Below are positions 5,082 through 10,190 of a stretch of 10,190 nt of DNA, in pieces. This DNA comes from Burkholderiaceae bacterium. GTDB lineage: Bacteria > Pseudomonadota > Gammaproteobacteria > Burkholderiales > Burkholderiaceae_D. Each line of letters begins with the position of its first letter. The stretch's first letter is position 1. The notes beneath the pieces are model-generated. The model did no database searches and was not told the origin of the DNA. It was given only the letters and a program-made list of their open reading frames with translations. The stretch spans positions 1 through 10,190 of the forward strand of contig JACMLV010000425.1 of the NCBI GenBank assembly GCA_014379395.1. The letters are read 5' to 3'. A program made the translations under genes and the position numbers.

Positions 5082-6143
5082 ATGAAACGCTTTAAATCGC
5101 TCTACGCGCCAATCGCGCTGCTGCTCGGCCTGATCGGCGCCGTATCGTTCGCCCCGGCCCTCGCCGCGCTGCTCCCATCGCCCGAAGAAGTATCCGGCCC
5201 GTCGTTGCTGGCCGCCGGCCTGCTGGTGAACAAGGAAACCATCGGCAACGTCTTCACCGCGCTCAAAACCACCTTCAACAATGCGTTCACCGCCGCGCCG
5301 TCGGTCTGGCAGCGCATCGCGATGAAGGTGCCATCAACGACGAGCCAAAACGACTACGCCTGGCTGTCGAAATTCCCGAAAATGCGCAAATGGATCGGCG
5401 ATAAGGCCGTCAAGGCGCTGGAAGCGGCCAAGTACACCATCCGAAACGACGACTGGGAAGCGACAGTCTGCGTCGATCGCAACGACATCGAAGACGACAC
5501 CCTCGGGATCTATTTGCCCCAGGCACAGATGGCCGGCGAGTCGGCCAAACAGTTGCCGGACGAAATCGTCTTCGACCTGGTCAACAATTCGATGACGACT
5601 GCCTGCTACGACGGCCAGAACTTCATCGACACCGATCACCCGGTTCGCGGCGCAGACGGCGTCGTCGGGTCGGTCAGTAACAAGGGCTCCAAGAAGCTGT
5701 CGTGTGCTACCCAGGCCGCAGCCCAGGCGAGCCTTGGCGCGGCCGAGGTGGCGATGATGGAATTCAAGGACGACGAAGGTCGGCCGCTCAACGTCAAGCC
5801 GGATGTGCTGCTGGTTCCGCCAGCGCTCAAGGCAACCGCGAACGCCCTGATGACATCCGAGCGCCTCGAAGACGGCAAGGTCAACCCGTTCAAGGGTACG
5901 TACGAAGTCGTCGTCGACGGCCGCCTGACATCCAAGACCGCGTGGTTTTTGCTCGATACGAAAAAGCCGGTCAAGCCGTTTGTCTATCAGGTGCGCAAGG
6001 AACCGGTCTTCGTACAGCAGACCGACCCGCAGGCTGACGACGTCTTCAACCGCAAAGAGTTCAAGTTCGGCGCCGAGGCGCGCGCGGCGGGCGGCTACGG
6101 TTTCTGGCAGCTGGCCTACGGCTCGGACGGCACCGTCGATTAA
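5082..6143 (+). CDS. Mu gpT-like major capsid protein with a signal-peptide-like N-terminal extension
   Basis: A 353-aa protein. From residue about 48 it matches the Mu gpT major head subunit: LLVNKETIGNVFTALKTTFN, then APSVWQRIAMKVPSTT, NDYAWLSKFPKMRKWIG, and DLVNNSMTTACYDGQNFIDTDHPV. It builds the icosahedral head. The family normally begins close to the VNKETIG segment. Here about 46 extra residues precede it: MKRFKSLYAP, a hydrophobic run (IALLLGLIGAVSF) and APALAALL. They look like a Sec signal peptide with an ALA-A cleavage site. The upstream ATG 5082 has an AGGA Shine-Dalgarno sequence at suitable distance, whereas the in-frame GTG 5226 near the canonical start has none, so the extension appears to be translated. 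It may be removed by the prohead protease or by signal peptidase; neither is shown. Confidence 0.93.
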   Translation: MKRFKSLYAPIALLLGLIGAVSFAPALAALLPSPEEVSGPSLLAAGLLVNKETIGNVFTALKTTFNNAFTAAPSVWQRIAMKVPSTTSQNDYAWLSKFPKMRKWIGDKAVKALEAAKYTIRNDDWEATVCVDRNDIEDDTLGIYLPQAQMAGESAKQLPDEIVFDLVNNSMTTACYDGQNFIDTDHPVRGADGVVGSVSNKGSKKLSCATQAAAQASLGAAEVAMMEFKDDEGRPLNVKPDVLLVPPALKATANALMTSERLEDGKVNPFKGTYEVVVDGRLTSKTAWFLLDTKKPVKPFVYQVRKEPVFVQQTDPQADDVFNRKEFKFGAEARAAGGYGFWQLAYGSDGTVD

Positions 6144-6221
6144 TCGATCACCAGGGCGCGCCTAGTCATAAGCGTGCCCCGGTAAGCCGGACCAACTTAC
6201 ACCTTTCAAGGAACACGCATC

Positions 6222-6683
6222 ATGCCAAAAAAAGTGCAGCCCGCCGCACAAAACGCCGGCGGCCAGGGCGCGGGCGACCTGACCGCAACCACGCCGCCTA
6301 CAAGCGGCGCCGAAAACACGCCTGGCCACGAAGCCGCATCGAATCCGGCCGGCCCGGCGACGACTGGTCAGACGGGTGATGGCGCGCCGACTGGCGCACC
6401 AGCCGACGACAACGTCGACACCAGTGCCGGCAAACCAAGCGCCTTTTTGGAAGCCGCAGTGGCAGCGCTGGCCGCGCGCCACATGGGCGAACAAGTTCCG
6501 GCACTCAAAGTGACGGCGCACCGCGACGGCTACCGCCGTGGCGACCGCGCCTGGAGCAAGAAGCCGACGATGGTCAAGCTGTCGGAGTTTAACGAGGAGC
6601 AGCTTGACCAGCTGCGGCTCGATCCGAACGTGTCCGTGCAAGGCGTCTACACCGACGCCGAGACGGCCGGCGAGCAGCAATGA
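6222..6683 (+). CDS. FluMu gp35-like protein (FluMu_N domain)
   Basis: A 153-aa protein in two parts. Residues 1-72 are a low-complexity Ala/Gly/Pro/Thr linker, probably disordered. Residues about 92-140 (ALKVTAHRDGYRRGDRAWSK, then LSEFNEEQLDQLRLDPNVSV) fit the short N-terminal domain of Mu-like FluMu gp35/HI1506-related proteins, with the R-GYRR-R-W pattern followed by FxxEQLxxLxxDP. This domain recurs in Mu-like phages right after the capsid gene; its function is unknown. AAGGA (6208-6212) precedes ATG 6222. The gene ends with ATGA overlapping the next start, which suggests translational coupling. The 78-nt gap before it contains a CCGG-TAAG-CCGG inverted repeat but no clear promoter. Confidence 0.75.
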   Translation: MPKKVQPAAQNAGGQGAGDLTATTPPTSGAENTPGHEAASNPAGPATTGQTGDGAPTGAPADDNVDTSAGKPSAFLEAAVAALAARHMGEQVPALKVTAHRDGYRRGDRAWSKKPTMVKLSEFNEEQLDQLRLDPNVSVQGVYTDAETAGEQQ

Positions 6684-7078
6684 CCTACGCCACCCGCGAC
6701 GACCTGGTGCAGCGCTACGGCGCCGACGACATCGAGCAGCGCGAGTCCGCGCTGCCGGCCGGCGCGGTCGATCGCATCCTCGCCGACGCCGACGCGCTGA
6801 TCGACGGCTATCTGGCCGGCCGCTACAGCCTGCCGCTGACCGACGTCCCGCCGAACCTGCCCCAGGTCGCCTGCGCCATCGCCCGCTACGCACTGCTGGG
6901 CGACGCTGCCACCGAGCGCGCCCGCGAGGATCACAAGGACGCGGTCGCGTGGCTGCGCGATGTCGCGGCCGACAAGGTGAAGCTGCAATCGGCCACGCCC
7001 GTGCCGGGCGCCGCGCCGGAATCGATGGTGATGATGACGACCAGCCCATCGGTCTTCAAGCGGGCGGGCCGGCCGTGA
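6680..7078 (+). CDS. Mu gp36-like head-tail connector (DUF1320)
   Basis: A 132-aa protein of the DUF1320/Mu gp36 family. It begins MTYATRDDLVQRYG, followed by the ILADADALIDGYLAGRYSLPL helix-turn and the PPNLPQVACAIARYAL and HKDAVAWLRDVAADKVKL helices. Together these form the all-helical fold of connector/adaptor proteins that sit below the portal. The start overlaps the stop of the upstream gene (ATGA), and its own stop overlaps the GTG of the next gene (GTGA), so it is translated within a tight coupled cluster. The connector role is inferred from fold type and location between capsid and tail genes. Confidence 0.88.
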   Translation: MTYATRDDLVQRYGADDIEQRESALPAGAVDRILADADALIDGYLAGRYSLPLTDVPPNLPQVACAIARYALLGDAATERAREDHKDAVAWLRDVAADKVKLQSATPVPGAAPESMVMMTTSPSVFKRAGRP

Positions 7079-7497
7079 TCGAGGCGCTCAAGGAACGGAT
7101 CAGGACGCTTGTGCCGGCGATCAAGGCGGTTGGCGGCGCGCCGGACTTCCAGAGCGCGGCCGAAAGCAATCCGAAGGTCTGCCCGGCCTGCTTCGTGTTC
7201 ATCGCCGACGAGCGGCCCGAGCCGAACAAGCTTGGCGACATCATCGTGCAGAACGTGCATGTGACGGTCAGCGTGGTGTTCGTCGTGAAGAACCTGACCG
7301 ACGCCCTGGGCGTCGCGGCGGGGGTGGACTTGGATCTGCTGCGCAAGGCCGTCAAGGCCCAGGTATATGGCTGGCAACCGGCGCCCGAGTTCGATCCGTT
7401 CGAGCGCGGCGCTTGCCACTTGCTGGCATTCAAGGACGGCCATCTTTGGTGGCTAGAACAATATTTAACGTCGTATTACGACAGGAGCGTTTTATGA
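7075..7497 (+). CDS. Mu gp37-like protein (probable tail terminator/joining protein)
   Basis: A 140-aa protein starting at GTG 7075, which overlaps the gp36-like stop. It begins with IEALKERIRTLVPAIKAVGGAPDFQ. The middle (GDIIVQNVHVTVSVVFVVKNL) is a long beta-strand region. The end (GWQPAPEFDPFERGACHLLAFKDGHLWWLEQYLTSYY) is the typical closing of Mu gp37-like and other tail-terminator-type proteins, with the PF-P-F-G---L-----G-LWW-----T pattern. These cap the tail tube or join it to the head. The frame is open well upstream, but only GTG 7075 fits the family N-terminus and the gene spacing. It ends ATGA into the next gene. Confidence 0.82.
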   Translation: MIEALKERIRTLVPAIKAVGGAPDFQSAAESNPKVCPACFVFIADERPEPNKLGDIIVQNVHVTVSVVFVVKNLTDALGVAAGVDLDLLRKAVKAQVYGWQPAPEFDPFERGACHLLAFKDGHLWWLEQYLTSYYDRSVL

Positions 7498-7751
7498 GCA
7501 CCGAAAAGAAAGCCCCGCGCGCAAAGCAGGATTTCACGCAGTGCCCCGACTGGGGCCAGGGCGGCAAATTCATTTTTGACCCGGCCACTGGCCAGCGCAC
7601 CCGCGTTGGCGAATCCGCGGTTCCTGCGGCCGAGGCGGCGCCGGGCGAGGCCCAAGCCTTGCTGGCCCAGGCCGATGCCGGCGCCGCCGGCGTCGATCAA
7701 CCTGTGATCGCCGAGAACGCGACACCAAGAAAGGAGAAGGCCCGTGGCTAA
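7494..7751 (+). CDS. Small phage protein of unknown function (gp38 position)
   Basis: An 85-aa protein starting at ATG 7494, overlapping the gp37-like stop (ATGA), with AGGAG about 7 nt upstream. The N-terminal half has a recognisable core, CPDWGQGGKFIFDPATGQRTRV, of a kind seen in small proteins placed just before tail tube genes. The C-terminal half is an Ala/Glu/Gln-rich, acidic linker ending in a basic PRKEKARG. There is no membrane segment or enzyme motif. The stop lies within the tail tube gene (8-nt overlap with GTG 7744). It does not show the DUF2635 pattern I would expect of a Mu gp38 preceding a sheath gene, which agrees with the missing sheath. The function is unknown. Confidence 0.7.
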   Translation: MSTEKKAPRAKQDFTQCPDWGQGGKFIFDPATGQRTRVGESAVPAAEAAPGEAQALLAQADAGAAGVDQPVIAENATPRKEKARG

Positions 7752-8691
7752 TCTGATTACCACCCCTCGCAAGTGGCGCAACAAGCTGCTGATGATCAAG
7801 CCGGAGGCGATCTATGGCGTCGATACGGTGCCGACAGGCGCTGTGGACTGGATCCAAGCGCGCAACATGATGCTCACGCCGATGGACGTGGACAAGGCCG
7901 CCACCAATATCGAAATGCCGTTCATGGGCAACTCGGGTGACATCCTCGTTTCATTCTGGGCCAAGCTCAGCTTTGACGTCGCCATCGCGCCGTCCGGCAC
8001 CGCCGGCCTGGCGCCGAAGTGGTCGCCCTTGATGTTGGCATGCGGAATGTCTGAAACGGTCACGCCGGTCACCTCGGTGGAATACAACTTGATCAGCGAA
8101 AACTTTGGCAGCGTGTGTGCCTACATGAACATCGACGGCGTGAAGCACCGGCTGCTCGGCATGCGCGGCGAGGTCAAGGGCAAGATGAGCGCGAAGGGCA
8201 TCCCGCTGCTCAGCTTTAGCTTCGACGCGCTCTATTTCACCCCTACCAGCGACCCGATGCCGACGGTGACACGCACCGGCTGGATGATCGAGGAAGGCGT
8301 CACCAGCGCCAACAGCGGGCCATGCGAAATCGATGGCATCCCTCTGTCGTACTCGACGTTCGACTGGTCGCTCGGCAACAAGATCAGCCGCATCGACTTG
8401 CCCGGCCCCCAGCGCGAGATCAGCATCGACGACCGCGCGCCCCAGGCGTCGATCACCGTGCTGGCCCCGCCGCTCGCCTACTTCAATCCGTACACCATGG
8501 CCGAATTCGGCGTCATCGTGCCCCTCAGTTCCATCCACGGCAGCGTGGCCGGCAAGCAGCTGCGCACCGACATGAACGTACGCATCATCGGCGCCGACTA
8601 CGACAAGATCGAAGGCATTACGGCCTACAAGCTCACCCTGCAGCCGCTGCCGGTCGCCGGCAACGACGAGATCACGCTCACCTGCCTGTAA
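7744..8691 (+). CDS. Phage tail tube protein (siphovirus-type)
   Basis: A 315-aa protein starting at GTG 7744 with AAGGAG-type Shine-Dalgarno sequence upstream. It begins MANLITTPRKWRNKLLMIKPEAIYGVDTVPTG, the opening of a tail tube subunit. This is followed by alternating beta segments such as DILVSFWAKLSFDVAIAPSG, PKWSPLMLACGM, VCAYMNIDGVKHRLLGMRGEVKGKM and FSFDALYFTP, and a C-terminal YKLTLQPLPVAGNDEITLTCL. The pattern of an 'L..CG' segment, a 'G..H...G.RG......' segment and a 'F.F.G.Y..P' segment is typical of long-tailed phage major tail proteins. Subunits stack into the DNA-conducting tube. It directly precedes chaperone and tape-measure genes, and no sheath gene is present. GTG rather than ATG is chosen because it gives the complete N-terminus. 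Confidence 0.85.
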   Translation: MANLITTPRKWRNKLLMIKPEAIYGVDTVPTGAVDWIQARNMMLTPMDVDKAATNIEMPFMGNSGDILVSFWAKLSFDVAIAPSGTAGLAPKWSPLMLACGMSETVTPVTSVEYNLISENFGSVCAYMNIDGVKHRLLGMRGEVKGKMSAKGIPLLSFSFDALYFTPTSDPMPTVTRTGWMIEEGVTSANSGPCEIDGIPLSYSTFDWSLGNKISRIDLPGPQREISIDDRAPQASITVLAPPLAYFNPYTMAEFGVIVPLSSIHGSVAGKQLRTDMNVRIIGADYDKIEGITAYKLTLQPLPVAGNDEITLTCL

Positions 8692-8727
8692 CAGCAGTTC
8701 CACTCCACCTCTAATTAAGGAAACACC

Positions 8728-9147
8728 ATGTTCGCAGTGCAAACCAATCCATCGATCCAGTTCTACTGGACGCCCGTCAATGTCGAAATGCTCGACGAAA
8801 ACGGGAAAAAGAAGACCTTTATTTTCAAGGCGAAATTCCGCCGCCTCTCGCGTGAAGAACTCGACGACCTGAGCGAGCGCCTTGAGAAATCGCGCAAAGC
8901 GGCGCTGAAAAAGGCGCAAGCCGAGGCGGAGGGGAAAGAGCTGGAAGTGGACGAAAGCGACACGTTGACCGACGCGAAAGTGATCGAGGAAACGCTGATC
9001 GGCTGGGCTGACGTTACGGACGAAAACGGCCAGAAACTGGAATTCAATCCAGATAACCTCGCCTTATTGTTGAACGTGAATCCGGTGCGGCCGACCCTGG
9101 CCAAGACCTTCTTCGCTACGACCTACGGCGCAGCAGGAAAAAACTAG
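8728..9147 (+). CDS. Tail assembly chaperone, short product (lambda gpG analogue)
   Basis: A 139-aa protein, with ATG 8728 preceded by AAGGA (8717-8721). It has a beta-rich N-terminus (IQFYWTPVNVEML, KKKTFIFKAKFRRLSREELDDL), a charged coiled-coil-like stretch (about residues 50-70, Lys/Glu/Ala-rich), and a C-terminal part (LIGWADVTDENGQKLEFNPDNLALLLNVNPVRPTLAKTFFATTYG) characteristic of tail assembly chaperones. These coat the tape measure while the tube grows and are absent from the virion. The last sense codons are GGA AAA AAC before TAG, which contain an A AAA AAC slippery heptamer. A fraction of ribosomes should therefore continue in the -1 frame to give a 286-aa fusion. Confidence 0.88.
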   Translation: MFAVQTNPSIQFYWTPVNVEMLDENGKKKTFIFKAKFRRLSREELDDLSERLEKSRKAALKKAQAEAEGKELEVDESDTLTDAKVIEETLIGWADVTDENGQKLEFNPDNLALLLNVNPVRPTLAKTFFATTYGAAGKN

Positions 9148-9186
9148 ACGGCGCCGCCGACTGGTGGGGCCGCACCATCGTCGGCG
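9138..9186 (+). promoter_or_regulatory. Programmed -1 ribosomal frameshift signal
   Basis: The canonical heptamer A AAA AAC occupies 9138-9144 in the correct phase of the chaperone frame. The TAG stop follows at once (9145-9147). After a 10-nt spacer, CGCCGAC-TGGTG (9155-9166) pairs with CACCA (9173-9177) and GTCGGCG (9180-9186). The result is a 12-bp stem with a GGGCCG loop and a 2-base TC bulge. Heptamer, spacer and stem have the standard geometry of bacterial -1 frameshift sites. Confidence 0.9.
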
Positions 9187-9587
9187 CCTCGCCGGGCGCG
9201 CCCACCGTCGCCCACGTGAGCGACGAGCTGGCCGAGGACATGGCGTTCTTCGGCGCCTCGGATGAAATCGCGGACGCGCCAACCGAGCAGGATTTAACGG
9301 TTGAGCGCTACGAGATCTGGCCGGAGAACCTGACCACCTTGACCGTGTTCATCGACCTCTCGACGCAGTGGGATCGCGTCGCCGAGGCCGATGGCGTGAT
9401 GACGCGGACACGGCTGATCTGGGAGTCGTTCGAGGTGCTGATGCGGCACTCGACCGGCATCCCGCGCCGGGATCACGCCAAGATCTTCACCGACATCCGC
9501 AGAATGGAAAAAGTGGCGCTCGCGGCGATGGGCGAAGAAGTGAGCAAGCAGCGCGAGGAACGGCGGCGCGAAGCTGAACAGAAATAA
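9141..9587 (+). CDS. Tail assembly chaperone, -1 frameshift extension (lambda gpT analogue)
   Basis: This frame is read after a -1 slip at 9138-9144 and adds about 147 residues (LDGAADWWGRTIVG onward). The fused protein spans 8728-9587 and has 286 residues. The extension contains ERYEIWPENLTTLTVFIDLSTQWDR (the 'WPEN' segment common to the second chaperone of long-tailed phages), a helical FEVLMRHSTGIPR, and a Glu/Arg-rich C-terminal coil. A GTG at 9216 could begin a stand-alone protein, but no Shine-Dalgarno sequence precedes it. The frame is open from the slip site onward, so fusion is far more likely. In lambda the T part recruits tail tube protein while the G part binds the tape measure. 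This gene pair sits in the same place, between tube and tape measure. Confidence 0.87.
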   Translation, partial: KLDGAADWWGRTIVGASPGAPTVAHVSDELAEDMAFFGASDEIADAPTEQDLTVERYEIWPENLTTLTVFIDLSTQWDRVAEADGVMTRTRLIWESFEVLMRHSTGIPRRDHAKIFTDIRRMEKVALAAMGEEVSKQREERRREAEQK

Positions 9588-9618
9588 CGATGTCGTAAAT
9601 TTGAATCGGAAGCGTTAA

Positions 9619-10190
9619 ATGGCTGGGATCGTCGAGTACGGCATCAAGATCAATATTGATGGCAACAAGGCTGCGGCGGACGGCATCGACCAGATCACGG
9701 CCGCCTCGACCAAGTTGAGCGCTGCGGCCGAGCAAGCCGGCCGCAGCCTGGACGCAACCCAGCAGCAAACCTCCCAATCGACGGCGGCCTTGGCCGCCGG
9801 CCAGCAGCACTTGACCGCGTCGATGGCCGACCAATCGGCGACCATCGGCGCGAGCAAGGCCGGCCTGGCCTCGCTCCAGAGCGCCCAGACCAGTTTAACG
9901 GCGGCGACGACCGAAATGGACGTCGCCACCTCGCACGCCACGGCGGCCCTGATCACCAAGAACGGGCAGATGGCCGATACGGCGAGAATCATGCGCGAGA
10001 GCGCAGTCGCCGCCCGCGCGGCCGAAGAGGCCAACAACAAATTTTTAACGTCCTTGCAGCGGGAGATCGACCTGTTCGGCGCCAGCCGCGCGGAGACCGA
10101 GCGCTACAACGCCGCAAAGGCGGGCCTGTCTGCGGCGACGCAGCGCCAGGCCGCGACCCTGGGCGCCGCGATCGACGCGCTGCACCGGGA
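9619..10190 (+). CDS. Tape measure protein, N-terminal part (runs off the right edge)
   Basis: The open frame begins at ATG 9619, with GGAAG (9608-9612) 6 nt upstream, and continues through 190 codons without a stop to the window end. The start (MAGIVEYGIKINIDGNKAAADGID) followed by long Ala/Gln/Ser/Thr-rich heptad-like helices is typical of a tape measure. Further in are LQREIDLFGASRAETERYNAAKAGL and ATQRQAATLGAAIDAL. The extended helical protein sets tail length and is threaded through the tube. The position directly after the frameshifted chaperone pair is decisive. Two copies of the dispersed TTTAACG heptamer fall here as Leu-Thr codons (9894 and 10044). Confidence 0.9.
   Translation, partial: MAGIVEYGIKINIDGNKAAADGIDQITAASTKLSAAAEQAGRSLDATQQQTSQSTAALAAGQQHLTASMADQSATIGASKAGLASLQSAQTSLTAATTEMDVATSHATAALITKNGQMADTARIMRESAVAARAAEEANNKFLTSLQREIDLFGASRAETERYNAAKAGLSAATQRQAATLGAAIDALHR

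Larger units (their letters stand above)
64..10050. repeat. Dispersed heptamer TTTAACG / CGTTAAA (11 copies)
   Basis: Copies of TTTAACG on the + strand are at 94-100, 6588-6594, 7464-7470, 9293-9299, 9894-9900 and 10044-10050. The complement CGTTAAA is at 64-70, 2268-2274, 3357-3363, 3368-3374 and 9613-9619. By eye, TTAA occurs only 14 times in the window and 11 of these lie in this context. Some copies are coding, in at least three codon phases, and some are in gaps, so protein sequence does not explain them. Confidence 0.75.
1..10190 (+). mobile_element. Mu-like transposable prophage/phage, late structural region (partial)
   Basis: The whole window is a co-directional block whose order matches Mu-like late genes: portal (gp29), F, G, I/Z, a small decoration gene, T, gp35, gp36, gp37, tail tube, tail assembly chaperones, tape measure. 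Individual identities rest on recognised family motifs given in each entry. No phage end, transposase, repressor or host gene is in view, so neither the attachment ends nor the intactness of the element can be judged. The tail section lacks a sheath gene, which suggests a siphovirus-type tail. No stretch longer than 300 bases lacks a gene; the largest gap is 3226-3497. Confidence 0.93.

Noticed and set aside
6136..6147. 12-bp perfect palindrome TCGATTAATCGA over the capsid stop codon
   Set aside because: A few 12-bp palindromes are expected by chance in 10 kb, and it has no associated promoter or repeat.
9216..9587. Second chaperone as an independent gene from GTG 9216
   Set aside because: There is no Shine-Dalgarno sequence, and a full frameshift signal lies upstream with the frame open from the slip site.
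1..10190. CRISPR arrays, tRNA genes and insertion sequences
   Set aside because: I looked for regularly spaced repeats, tRNA-like cloverleaf elements and transposase motifs and saw none.

Overview
The window is the middle of the late (virion) region of a Mu-like transposable prophage or phage. Base composition is GC-rich (clearly above 60% by eye), and codon use is uniformly C/G-ending across nearly all genes. Both fit a betaproteobacterial host of the Burkholderiales/Oxalobacteraceae type, but the host is inferred from composition only. All genes lie on the + strand and are tightly packed, often with ATGA/GTGA start-stop overlaps. Both window edges cut genes.

Layout: (1) 2-2141, head entry genes: the end of a Mu gp29-like portal, a Mu gpF-like minor head protein carrying an extra C-terminal PBECR-type nuclease-like domain, and a Mu gpG-like virion morphogenesis protein. 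(2) 2142-3225, a DNA-modification cassette: a 54-aa Com-like zinc-finger protein overlapping a Dam-type (D12 class) adenine methyltransferase by 8 nt. This resembles the com-mom pair of Mu but sits in the middle of the head genes. (3) 3226-3497, the largest non-coding gap (272 nt), at the position where Mu has its late promoter P_I. It holds a perfect tandem 11-bp repeat, inverted repeats and a weak sigma70-like promoter. (4) 3498-6143, capsid genes: a gpI-like protease with a nested in-frame scaffold start (like Mu I/Z), a small putative decoration protein, and a gpT-like major capsid protein with an unexpected signal-peptide-like N-terminus. (5) 6222-7751, connector and head-tail joining genes: FluMu gp35-like, gp36-like (DUF1320), gp37-like, and a small unassigned protein. 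(6) 7744-10190, tail genes: a 315-aa tail tube protein, two tail-assembly-chaperone ORFs joined by a textbook -1 frameshift signal (A AAA AAC, 10-nt spacer, 12-bp stem-loop), and the start of the tape measure protein.

The head is Mu-type, but no contractile sheath gene lies between the connector genes and the tape measure. The tail is therefore probably non-contractile, as in the transposable siphophages B3 and D3112. The genes form one assembly programme: portal and minor head proteins, then protease, scaffold and capsid, then connectors, then tube, chaperones and tape measure. The modification cassette probably protects progeny DNA.

The least expected signal is not a gene. The heptamer TTTAACG (or its complement CGTTAAA) occurs 11 times in 10.2 kb on both strands. 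Eleven of the fourteen TTAA tetramers I found in the window lie in exactly this context.
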